In this document: positions 23,501-33,316 of the stretch, in pieces
How positions within the stretch are numbered: position 1 is the first letter of the stretch
Layout: every line of letters starts with the position of its first letter
NCBI GenBank assembly: GCA_028015205.1
Contig: CM051518.1
Span: 33,074,001 to 33,138,000, forward strand
Source of the DNA: Mytilisepta virgata
Lineage: Eukaryota; Mollusca; Bivalvia; Mytilida; Mytilidae
Direction: 5' to 3'
Length of the DNA stretch: 64,000 bases
The notes under the pieces: model-generated
What the model saw: only the letters and a program-made list of their open reading frames with translations
Told to the model about the DNA's origin: nothing
Databases searched by the model: none
Program-made: the position numbers and the translations under genes

Positions 23501-26500
23501 GGGACTTTGACACGATTTCGACCCAACTACTGTGTTCGCGCGATCCGGGTTCGAGCCAACTAAGTAATAACCAACGTTCGAACGTACTAGATGTTGGACG
23601 GATAATGAATTAACGATACAATGTAAACTAAAAAATAATAAACGTCTAAAAAGTTGCAAAACAACATCAAAATAAAACAAATAAAATTTTGAATTATAAC
23701 AATAATTCAAACTTAGCAAAATTTTCGGATCACTGAGATTCTTCATCAGTGCTGTCGCGTTTATGTCTAAATTTTAAATAAACGTCTAAAATGTTGCAAA
23801 ACAACATCAAAATAAAACAAATAAATTTGGAATTATAACAATAATTCAAGCTGAGCAAACTTTTCGGATCACTGAGATCCTTCATCAGTGCTGTCGCGTT
23901 ATACATACATATAAGCTATCGTCCAATGGTGTGATCTAAGTGATATCGGTAAAGTATTTTCAAACTGGAACAAAAGCAATGATTTCTTTTCCTGGTCTGT
24001 TATATTTTTTTGAAATTTGAAGAGGACACAATTTTAATTTCTTAACCCCCAAAGTCGGCCCTATTATTTCAGAAAGGTGTCCTTTTACATATAACAATAT
24101 GATACATTTGTATGTATATATTTGACAGGGTAATTGGTTGGTTCTTCACGTATTACACTAGGTCTCAAATAGAACGGGTAGTTTGATGTGTACTGTGAGC
24201 GTGGAAAAATTAAACTGAAAATAGGACCATTTTCAAGATTTGAAACCAAGAGCGCGAACGTTGATAAGCAAAATATTTTGCTAAAATGTGCATTGTGATT
24301 AAATTGTTTTCCTTGGTTGCTTTTATAAATATTATAGTTTCGACAAAAAAAATAATATCTGTGATCTCAAATAAAGTGGTTCAACTTAATGGCCTTTCAT
24401 GCCCCCATATAGATTAAAACCAGGCTAAAAATGCATTTGAAAATTGTTACAGTTGAAACTGTTAAATAAGTTCTAAATGATGCCCTCAATTTCGCTAAAA
24501 TGTAGAGCATAACAGGACATTGCCGACTCTATTCCGACTATGGACGTTTTGAATTATTTTCTCACAATATTTTGATAAATTTCGGCTTTTAAAAGATTTT
24601 CCTCCGAGTCGGGATTTGTTTAAATTTTGGTATATAAATTGTATATTTAAATATACCATTTTGTTTTTAAAACAGAAATAGGTGAATTTGAATGGTTTTC
24701 AGAGTATAAAGAATATATTTCTATACATAATTTCAAACATTATAGTAAATTTAATTGCTATTGCTTAAATTTTTTGAGAATTTTAACATAAAAAAGATAG
24801 TAAATACTTTTACTTTGACGTAAGAAAAAATTATTTTCTTTTAACAAACATGAACAAATTTTATTTTATTTTTTCACCAGGTTATATAATCTGAAGTCTT
24901 CATTCTCTCCCTATTGTTTGGTGTGTGATAAGTGAAGCGTTATTATCGGACAAATTAAACATTGTACAACATGATTGATTTCATATAACTGGTCTTTTAT
25001 GGTTAATACTGGGATATCTAACCGAATAATTGACCAATTGACTGGACCTTTACAGCAGTATGACAAAACTACACACCTATAGTCACTTGCATATCTGTTC
25101 GAAGCAAAAGTTAAAACCTATAGTATATGGAAAAATATAACTGGATATTTGCAAGTTTAAAGTGTTGAACTTGTAAAATAATTGCAAAATACTTTTCAAA
25201 CAGATGCTTTAAATTTTACTAAAATTTAGTGCTGAAATAGGACCTAACCGACCTCTATTGATTTGTTCTGCAATATTGGGAAAAGTAATAAAAGACTATA
25301 TTTGATACTCACAAGGAGCATGAAAGATTTCGGGAAGTCTTTCCATTTATTACCAAAAGACGCTTGAGCTGTTACTTCCTGGGCGTTATTATCGTAAGCT
25401 TCTGATTTCCTGTTTTTCTGGAGTTCTTCAAAACCTTCAGGACATATACAATGTGTAATTGTCAGTGTTATTAGAAGTGAAAAAGAGGATGTTATGCTAA
25501 TATACATAAACATATAACTGATGTAAAAGTTGAACATAATGCAAAAATGCCAATCTGATTTTACTGTCTGTTTCAACAATTCCCGATAAAGCTATTTTTA
25601 CTAGACACGAGTTTTACGGGTGATACGTAGCCGTTCAATTTACCTTGTGGGTCGTCATTCCTGCAATATGCTGTTATTGGTATTTATGTTTCCTCATACT
25701 AAAAGTTGACTCCGGTACACTATTTGATATATATATTTCTATTTACGAATACAACAGAGTTTTAACATATTAATGTTATGAAAAGTAAAAATTATATTTT
25801 TTGTTTCTCGTCTTGACAGAAACTTTTAGGTCTTCAACAGTGAGCCAAAATAGTACACCTTACATTGAGATGTTCATTTTAAATTTAATGTATATCAATT
25901 AATAAAAATCATGTCAGCGAATTTACAGTGTAACTTTGAAACACTTAACCTCAAAAACTGCAGTTCCTTACTTTTAGTCAAAATGAGGCATTAGATTAAA
26001 GGAAAAACAACTCGTCACACTTCCATTTCACTACAGTTCCTAACACTCCCTTCTCTTGCTATATGTAATAATGCCACGAATTTTTCAAATAGATGAACGA
26101 TTAAGGGATTATCGAAAAGAACAAGTTTATCATCAGACTTCGAAAAATGTGAAGGATTATTATTTTTTTTAAGATTAAGACTTATTGATAGCGGCTTGAG
26201 TCGACAGACAGAGCAAATCTTCGTACACAATTTTCAGAGTTATGATAATTAATTGTAATACTGTAATTTATTGATAAAAAATTACCCCAAAACAATATTT
26301 TTAATATATCGAAACAATGCTAACATTTTTTTTATGAAACCACTTCAAAAATCTTTTTTGTCCGTAACTTAGTACCAATCATAATAATTTATATTTAAAA
26401 CGATAATGGTAGCATGAACTAAACCTAATTCTATTGTCCATGAACAAATCAGGAACGGCAAATTGTTAAAATAGATAAAAAAAAAATACCTGAAAAATAA

Positions 26501-29500
26501 AATTAGTATGTAGGGCAAAAGGAAAATCACAAACTTTATGCATTACCTGGAAGGTGACGTGGAAATCCTAATATAGGTAAAGCGACGAGTATATATGCCG
26601 GGACAGCAATAAGTATTCCTATCCACCAAGCTCCAACCCACTGAGGATCTGATGGCGTCAACGGCAAGCTAAAAAATAGAGTAACTTGATTTTTTTTGTA
26701 AATAATGCCTTCCCAAAACTTTCTAAAATATTTAATGTTTTTAAGGACTTTTATTTGTTTATTTTCGTTTTGTTTATCCATGGGACCCATGTTAAGTGAA
26801 GACTAAACATTTATAAACATTGGTTGCCTTAACTACATACAGTCGATAATCTGGCTATATATGTATTGACAAACTTGTGGCAAACAAAAGCTTGCCCAAA
26901 CTTAGTGTTTGCAAAGTTGACATTACTACGACTATACTTTCTTACTTTTTTTACTTTGGTGTCATGGTCCCCAACTTGTTGATTTTATGGGTGTACTTAC
27001 TAGTATCTCATCTTAACCGTCACTGCCTTGGTTCAATTTAATAGTAAATTGTTATTCTTTCTCAAGTATATCCAACTTCGGGGCGTAATTGTTCAGTTTT
27101 GGATGAGTCTGATTTTCAAACTGTTTTAACTATATTATTAGTAATATCGATATCAATTGGTGTTTTTATATCCAACTACCAGTCAATGTTTTGGTTGTAC
27201 TTACTTGGTAATATCAATTCTGTCGATGTCAACAAAAACATTTAAAAGATTACCCCCTACTATATATCCTATGGCTACTCCTACAGCAGCTGAACAGAAA
27301 GTTAAACCTGTCAAATAATACAATTGGTTGTCATCATAGTAAAAAAACGCATATATCGAATTTAATTTGAATGAAATAGCAGTTCATCATGCATACTCAT
27401 AGCAAAAACTTATTCTATAACATTAGATTTCCCTTTCTTAAAATGTTTCAATATTCCGAATATTTGGGTTTTTTGTTAAAAGAAAGACAACAAAATTAAT
27501 TTTTTTACTTTACTCTTAGATATACCGAAGATGATCATTACCATAATCATCTTTATTTACAGTAAATTTTTACACATATCTCAGTTTACTTGAAATCGGT
27601 GATCATCATGAATGCCTGATTCGTATTCACAATTTTCAAAAGAATAACGAAACACGAAGATATACATTTAAGTAATCGCAATGATTTCAGTTACTATACC
27701 GTAAACTTTCCTTTCCATAGTAGTAATGTACAGTTAAAATATACTCCCACAGTAATATGGCATTCATATGTATCTAAGAGCATGTTCATTTTAAATACCA
27801 GGATTATAGATATTTTTAATACAGATATTACTAATAGGTTTAGTAACTAAAGTCAAAACTTTTAAAGTTTTTCAGTCGATGTTCAACTTAATAGATCATA
27901 CATCCTTAATTTTTAGTACTGCCAATCTAATTTTTCTGTCTGTTTCAACAATTCCCGACAAAGCAATTTTTACTAGACTCGAGTTGTACGGGTGAGACGT
28001 AGCCATTCAATGCGCCTTGTGGGTCGAAATTCATGCAATATGCTGTTACTGATATTTCTGTTTCCTCATACTAAAATTTGACTCCGGTACATTATGTTGA
28101 TATACATATTTCTATTTACGAATGCAATGAAAAGTCTTTATTCAATGCAAAATGATATTTTGATTTGAAAAAAAATGTTTGAGTTCTATATTCATTATCG
28201 CACTGAATAATCGAGGATGTGATTTCCATGGCACTAAATTAGATATCATCCGTTTGTGTCCTGACACCAACATGAAATAAAATAGGGACAGAATTATACT
28301 ATGTTTACCTTACCTATGTAAAAAGATGTTAATTTCTGTTTACAGTTTTCATCAATATAACTAAGCCCAACTGTAAACATGGGAACAGCACCGATACCGA
28401 GGAGCATTTGTCCCATAATAAACATTGCATAATAAGCTTTAAAGTAAGTTTTAATACCATCTTCTGATGAACTACATGTATTTGATATATTTTTCTCTCT
28501 ACTACAAATATTTTCACTGCTGTTAAATGTATCTGAAATGAAAAAATTTAAAACATCTTGAAATATTATTCTAGTATGGAATATATTTTCTGGTTTTTCC
28601 TTAAATTTGTTTAGTTGTGAATGTAATATAGAATAGAGAATGGAAACGGGTAATGTGTCAAAAAGACTACAACCCGACCAAAGAGCAGAAAAGAGCCCAA
28701 GGCTACCAATGGGCCTTCAACGCAGCGAGAAAATCCCGCACCCGGAGGCGGGCTTCAGCTGACCCCTAAACAATAATATATAATGCCTAGTTAAGAATGA
28801 GTCTTCTCTTGACTGATTGACTGGAGGCATTTTTTATTTCAGACATAACATTCATAGAACATAAGATGATAAATAATCATAAATACCTGAAATTGTAAAA
28901 TAATATTTTCCTCCTATGAACTGTGGAAGTGAGAACAAAAGACAACCTAGCGCCATCACTAATACTCCTATTCCCATTAATTTTGGTTTGTCTCTTCTTT
29001 CTCCAAAATATCCAACAAGTATCAGCGGAATAAAAGCTCCAAAATCATTTGCACTTGAGATAATAGCCGACTTAGAGCTGGATAAATCATAACGTTTCTC
29101 CAAGGCAGGAATTATTATATTCACTACTCCATTTAAGATAAACCCTTCGAAGAAGCTGAAAACACATTGCCATAAAACATACCAACGAATGGAATTTAAC
29201 CACTGTAGACAACTAAAAGAAACAAACAGAATATTTTATATTGGCACAGTTGTAAAAAAATTCAGGTTAAAATATTAATCCCGAATTTATTATTCCCGCA
29301 CTTTCGAAGAAAGTTCGGGGATATAGCGATTGTCTCCGTCCGTCCGTCACACTTTCTTGTGACATCAACTCCTCCTTCACTTTTGGGTTTAGGAATTAAA
29401 TTTGTATATAGAATGGTTGCATACCACTTGTAGATGCGCAATAAGGTTTTAGAATTTTGATTTTCTAAACAAGGGGCCCACATGGGTTGAACTTCGAAAA

Positions 29501-31223
29501 TTTGGAATTCAAGCTTGTGACTTTAACTCGTATTTCATTTTTCAATTGATGCATTTTATTTCTATACAGTATTCTCATGCACCATATGCAGATGCGCAAT
29601 AAGGTTTTAGAATTTGATTTTCTAAAAATGTGCCCACAGGGGTCGAATTTCGAAAAACTGTCAATTTAAGCTTACGACCTAATCTCCTCTTTAATTTTAC
29701 ATTTTATGTATATTATTTCTATACGGTATTGTCATACACTATATGTACATGCGCAATAAGGTTTTAGAATTTTGATTTTCTAAACAAGGGGTCCACAGGG
29801 GTCTAATTTTGAAAAATTATCAATTTAAGCTTGTGACATAAACTTGTCTTTTCTTTTTCTATTTATGCATTTTATTTGTATACAGTATTGTCAAACACCA
29901 TATTCAGGTGTGTAATAAGGTTTTAGAGTTTTAATTTTCTAAAATTGGAGTCCACATGGGTCGAAATTTGAAAATTTTAATTTAAGCTTGTGACCTTAAC
30001 TTCTCTTTCGCTTTGCTTATATATAGTATTGTTCTACACTATATTTATTGCACAATAAAGATTTAAAATATCGATTTGATCCGGGGGTTCACAAAGGCCA
30101 AATTTCAAAAATTGTCGGTTTAAGCTTGTGAACTAGGTTTTTCATTTCTCATAAGGTTTATCGATTTAATCTCTTTATAGAATGACTGCATACTATTTTT
30201 GGATGGGAATAAGTATCATATTTTTAACTATAGATAAGTCGCCCAATTACTTTAAGGGTGGTGCTTGGATCACAGTCGATACCGACAATCCAGAATTCTG
30301 GTTAATTAAGCTTTTGACTAATTGATTTTTCGGTGACGCACAAGAGTACAAAAAGTTAATTAAGCTCTTGACTAATCGATTTATCAGTGACTCACAAGAG
30401 TACAAAAAGCAATAATGCCAATGCTCACGTGCTCATAACTACATGTTTCAATAATACACATTATAAGAGGTCGGTGAGTTGTCGAAAGAAAGGTGAAAAA
30501 ACAACATTAAATGACACACACATATATATATATATGTAAGATGGTAATATACGGATGATGTTATAAAATCGTATTGTAAAAACTATCGACACTGACGAAG
30601 GCTATTTGTTAAGCCGATATATTTGTCAACACGATTTTATAACATCATTTTCGTATATTACCATCTTATATTAGTACCGTTGTGCAAATCTTTAGACTTA
30701 TATAATTTTTTCCTTATCTGCGCAGTATAGTCTATTCTAGACGATCCGGTTCATATTAAATTTGCTGGTTGGTCTTTTTTATAGACTCATATATATATAA
30801 ACAAAATTAAAATCAAGAGATGAAAGGATCAACGTTTCGGCTAACTAGCACGAACACATAAAGAAAGAGATATTTACTGTTCGAAATCTCATTGACTAGA
30901 TGTTTTGGGCATTTTTTATCGTGACCTTCGGTCAATTTGATAATTCGCCAAGCTTTTGTCATTACTATACCTGTTTCGAAACATTTTTATTTTTTATGTT
31001 GCATCATTAGATTATTTTCTCATGCGCATTAAACCCACGTTCGTCTTCACCATTTTGTCACTATTTTTTTAAAAAATTAAACAAGAATCATCTTACGTAT
31101 TAAGAGTTTTTTAAAATTAGAATTTCATCACATAGAGGCTAACCTTGGTTTAAGAGGACCACAACCATATTGGTGATCTTTGACGTCTTTTCCATCCACT
31201 GTCATTTTTGCAAGTACCGGCAT
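17334..31223 (-). CDS. Organic anion transporting polypeptide (SLCO/OATP), complete 12-exon gene
   Basis: Coding exons in transcript order: 31223-31144, 29212-28887, 28532-28314, 27307-27205, 26668-26547, 25434-25313, 22730-22592, 21372-21180, 20843-20693, 20003-19831, 17911-17847, 17593-17334. They sum to 1953 nt, in phase at every join, giving 650 residues, a normal OATP length. OATPs are plasma-membrane solute carriers with about 12 membrane helices that move amphipathic organic anions such as steroid conjugates, eicosanoids and xenobiotics without sodium. Seen here: family signature [13 protein letters not shown] at residues 250-262; a large extracellular Cys-rich loop (about 415-515) with a Kazal-like core CNVDCGC...[18 protein letters not shown]; and RCVPQEQ...[13 protein letters not shown] at 543-565 with [10 protein letters not shown] after it. 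No stop or frameshift is present, so the gene should be functional. Substrates cannot be read from sequence. A 5' noncoding exon upstream is likely. Confidence 0.93.
17847..17911 (-). CDS. OATP exon 11 (residues 543-564)
   Basis: A 65-nt exon between TTTTTTAG and GTGAGA encodes [22 protein letters not shown]. This is the conserved stretch before the last helices of the family. It is too short to stand out on its own and is supported by phase and motif. Confidence 0.9.
17912..19830 (-). other. OATP intron between exons 10 and 11
   Basis: AT-rich intron without a gene. Near 19,038 it contains GCCGTAATTGTATATTATTT, a 20-nt match to the right border of the palindrome insertion at 12.36 kb. This may be a solo remnant of that family. 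Confidence 0.5.
19831..20003 (-). CDS. OATP exon 10 (residues 486-543)
   Basis: The exon encodes the end of the Cys-rich loop ([13 protein letters not shown]) and the helix [16 protein letters not shown], then [12 protein letters not shown]. The acceptor is TTTTTTTCAG and the donor GTACTG. Confidence 0.92.
20693..20843 (-). CDS. OATP exon 9 (Kazal-like loop, residues 435-485)
   Basis: The exon encodes the core of the extracellular Kazal-like domain: [22 protein letters not shown]. The conserved cysteines are present. Two N-glycosylation sequons are visible (NKT at 463, NGT at 482). Confidence 0.92.
21180..21372 (-). CDS. OATP exon 8 (residues 371-435)
   Basis: The exon encodes [21 protein letters not shown], a helix ([17 protein letters not shown]) and the start of the Cys-rich loop ([11 protein letters not shown]). 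The donor was placed at GT-ATGT rather than 2 nt earlier because only that choice keeps the next exon open. Confidence 0.9.
21560..22255. repeat. 41-bp minisatellite in an OATP intron, split by a SINE
   Basis: About ten units of 'ggtaacactttgaccagtggtttcatgttcaatgacttgtc' occur with a spacing of about 41 bp. The array is split by the SINE at 21928-22196, so the array is older than that insertion. It lies in the intron between OATP exons 7 and 8. Confidence 0.8.
21928..22196 (+). mobile_element. tRNA-derived SINE, full-length
   Basis: The head has tRNA-like A and B boxes for RNA polymerase III (GTGGCTGAGTGGTCTAGGTA and GAGTTCGAATCTCACC). A conserved central region follows, then a tail with CTCCGGCTTCCTCCACCAA and a (CAAA)n end. 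It is better preserved than the copy at 2.2-2.4 kb and lies antisense to the OATP gene. The tRNA-like head does not fold into a full cloverleaf with a separate gene end, so I do not call a tRNA gene. Confidence 0.88.
22592..22730 (-). CDS. OATP exon 7 (residues 325-370)
   Basis: The exon encodes [20 protein letters not shown], a membrane helix, and [18 protein letters not shown]. The LKNP and 'QFN-A' positions are typical of the family. The acceptor is AATTAACAG. Confidence 0.92.
22731..25312 (-). other. OATP intron between exons 6 and 7
   Basis: This 2.6 kb intron holds a TA microsatellite (about 22,983-22,998) and repeat debris at 23,400-23,905. The rest is AT-rich with no recognised feature. 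Confidence 0.5.
23635..23905 (-). repeat. Two tandem 140-bp units with hammerhead-like core
   Basis: Two direct copies, about 23,635-23,776 and 23,777-23,905, share 'aaacgtctaaaa.gttgcaaaacaacatcaaaataaaacaaataaa'. On the minus strand each ends in CTGATGAAG...GAYCC-GAAA, resembling a hammerhead ribozyme core. Tandem ends carrying hammerhead motifs are known for Penelope-like elements. The stretch just upstream (23,427-23,480) is related to 43,750-43,800. Confidence 0.55.
25313..25434 (-). CDS. OATP exon 6 (cytoplasmic loop, residues 284-324)
   Basis: The exon encodes a hydrophilic loop from [14 protein letters not shown] to [12 protein letters not shown], which leads into the LKNP helix of the next exon. 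The donor is GTGAGT in phase 0. Confidence 0.9.
26547..26668 (-). CDS. OATP exon 5 with family signature (residues 243-283)
   Basis: The exon encodes the OATP signature [13 protein letters not shown] and a helix ending [10 protein letters not shown]. The signature WVGAWW is the most diagnostic motif of the family. Confidence 0.94.
27205..27307 (-). CDS. OATP exon 4 (residues 209-242)
   Basis: The exon encodes a membrane helix ([19 protein letters not shown]) and [11 protein letters not shown]. The acceptor is TTTGACAG and the donor GTAAGT. Confidence 0.92.
28314..28532 (-). CDS. OATP exon 3 (residues 136-208)
   Basis: The exon encodes an extracellular loop with three possible N-glycosylation sites (NSS 139, NIS 150, NTC 153). 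Next comes the conserved helix [25 protein letters not shown]. Confidence 0.92.
28627..28790 (-). mobile_element. 3' end of the 32-33 kb retroelement family, in OATP intron 2
   Basis: The sequence matches 33,150-33,316 in reverse: 'cgggtaatgtgtcaaaaagactacaacccgacc', 'ccgcacccggaggcgggcttcagctg'. It is a strongly 5'-truncated copy lying within the 354-bp intron between exons 2 and 3. Confidence 0.75.
28887..29212 (-). CDS. OATP exon 2 (residues 27-135)
   Basis: The exon encodes the first three membrane helices: [40 protein letters not shown] and [20 protein letters not shown]. Between them are RYDLSSSKS and the short GERRDKPK turn typical of the major facilitator fold. Confidence 0.94.
29291..30170 (-). 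mobile_element. Tandem-core element, about five 158-bp units, in OATP intron 1
   Basis: This is the reverse orientation of the family at 3.5-4.6 kb. It starts with the short palindrome CCCGCACTTTCGAAGAAAGT and CTCCGTCCGTCCGTC, followed by units near 29430, 29591, 29750, 29908 and 30046. The last unit is the most diverged. Confidence 0.75.
30535..30668. repeat. Inverted repeat with hammerhead-like centre
   Basis: The arms 'atggtaatatacg.atgatgttataaaatcg' (about 30,541-30,575) and their complement (about 30,632-30,664) enclose CACTGACGAAGGCTATTTG...AAGCC-GATA. A second 'gccgaaacgttgatcc' type motif follows in reverse near 30,827-30,850. This looks like a terminal piece of a Penelope-like element. 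Confidence 0.45.
31144..31223 (-). CDS. OATP exon 1 (start codon, residues 1-27)
   Basis: ATG at 31223 opens [20 protein letters not shown], a hydrophilic cytoplasmic N-terminus, followed by CGPLKPS before the first helix. The donor is AAG-GTTAGC. A CACTTCAATAG acceptor lies 6 nt upstream of the ATG, so a 5' noncoding exon probably lies further upstream. If so, an upstream in-frame start cannot be fully excluded. Confidence 0.8.
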
Positions 31224-31259
31224 CAGTACCTATTGAAGTGAAACATTATTGAATTATTA

Positions 31260-32265
31260 CCCGTGTTCAGTTCAGAATATATTAACTTAATATAAATATT
31301 AATATGAACTGAATGACTAGAACAAATAATGGATGGGTAGTCATTGGTTTTAAAGTAGTTTTTTAGATAGTTTTAACTGTCAGTAAACAGATAGCTATAT
31401 GACAAAGCACACGTTAAGCTTAATTGCCTTCTACAGCCATGTCATAAAAGTGTGCTCTTAAATGTCCTTTTCAGTGAACTTTGATATAAAGTGGAATAAT
31501 CATATATAATACAAACACTCAATATATTAACTCTGTTCCAAATATCTCATTGCGACAATATTAAGGAATGTTGCAGAGTGTTTATTGGTTACATAGTCAC
31601 ACGGATTCTTTGTAGAAATTTATTAATAATCTGCACTTTTTATTCATTATATCAATAATCTTCTTGTATATTCGCTTTGGATGCTATTCCACTGCTAGAT
31701 AAAAAAAACATCATCGAAAGTTTAAAAGGTGGCAATGAAAAAACGACCAAAATTTGGGAAATATAATTGTATTTAGTTTTTCATTATAAGCTGGATTCTG
31801 GTAGTTAATATTACGTCTGTCGTAAAGCTTTTGTCTCGAATTAGGGACAGGCATATACATTTTTAGAGGCCTCAAGTAATTTTTTTTTATAAAAATGGCT
31901 TTGTGTGGTCATACGATTATGCGCCATTATGTTGTGAAATAGTGAATAATTTTTATAATGCTAATTTGGATAGTTTTGGGAAAGTCTTCAGAATCTGCCC
32001 ATTTGAAATCCAGTCCTATTAATTAGGTAAGGATCTACCGTACACTTAAGGTTGATTAAAATTGGTCAATTATTGACTGGTAGAGTTTAGTATTAGCTTG
32101 ACGAATTCTTCTTCTTGTTTTGAATACTACACGGTATTTGTTGCTATATGTAATCATGGTGATTTTTGTCAAATATCAACAAGGTCTGTGCACGAGTATA
32201 ATCTTGCCTTTGTCTGATTAAAGAGAGATAGACCCCTCGTTATATTTGCAGCTTATCGTAGCCCC
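31260..32265. other. Stretch upstream of the OATP start, no gene seen
   Basis: AT-rich sequence between the first coding OATP exon and a truncated retroelement. It may hold the 5' noncoding exon and promoter of the OATP gene, but I see no convincing TATA box and donor pair. Confidence 0.4.
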
Positions 32266-32269
32266 TTCT

Positions 32270-33316
32270 GAGTTGAACTATGCTAGATGGTGACGTTCCC
32301 TTGGAACTATCGAATGGTGTTTATATATCTCAACTTGTTCGATTCGTTTATGTATATAACAACGTATTTGATTTTAACGAAAGGACTCTCAGTATTACTG
32401 AAAAATTATTACACCAGGGATTTCGATATCACAAACTTGTCAAAATCTTTACTAAATTTTATCACCGGTACAAGGACACCATTCGTAAATATAAATCAAT
32501 GTGCAAACATCTTATATGTTCAGGTATTTCACATCCCATCTTTTATGGTAATATTCTATACAAACATGTCATTCACCTGAAAAGCTAACCCAACCATTAA
32601 ACAGACTTATCCGCAAGGGATATAGTTACGATACTGTTGTCAAGTCACTAAAGATGGCATTTTTTGGAATTAATATTGATTCACTCATATGGTCTTTGCA
32701 TTGGAAATAAACACATTTATTCTAAATCCAGTTGTTGGAATGATACGGGTTATGTTCTTCTCGTATAATATATGATGCATGATACTTAACCCTAACGGGA
32801 GGGATTGTGGCTGATTTTCTATATGATAAAGATATAATCTTTCGATCAGTTTAATTGAGGTCTGGAGCTGGCATGTCAGTAGCTGCTAGTAGTCCTTTGT
32901 TAATATATATTGATCATTATCATTTTGCTTAGTTTTTCTGTTAAAATCGGACTCGGTCATCTTTTGAACTGAGTGTTATGTGTGTTTGTTTATTCCACAT
33001 TGGCTACAGGTATAGGGGGAGGGCTGAGATCTCACAAAACAGGTCCCAAGTCAGGAACCTCTAGCCAAAAAATAAAAAAGTTGTTAGTCTTGTGTGTTTT
33101 TTAAATTTTGGTTCATTTGTGTGTTTCGGAGTTTAGTGTGCCGTCCATTTCGCTGGATAAGTGTGCATTATTGTTTAGGGGGCAGCTGAAGCCCACCTCC
33201 GGGTACGGGATTTCTCGCTGCGCTGAAGACCCATTGGTAGCCTTGAGCTGTATTCTGTTCTGTGGCCGGGTTGTTGTCTCTTTGACACATTCCACGTTTC
33301 AATTGTCTATTCTATT
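32270..33316 (+). mobile_element. 5'-truncated Penelope-like/non-LTR retroelement with complete 3' end
   Basis: The 5' part (32,280-32,588) encodes the C-terminal thumb region of a reverse transcriptase: GVYISQLVRF, LLHQGFRYHKL, FYHRYKDTIRKY, FYGNILYKH. Compare GVYVSQL and RKFFGCHHELIDRY in the 6.8-8.9 kb element. After the stop come about 700 bp of 3' untranslated sequence. They end in 'cagctgaagcccacctccgggtacggg' and 'gggttgttgtctctttgacacattcc', which recur as truncated copies at 16.8, 28.6 and 63.7 kb. The frame is open to its stop, so this copy is fairly young, but it lacks the catalytic core and cannot move by itself. Confidence 0.75.
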
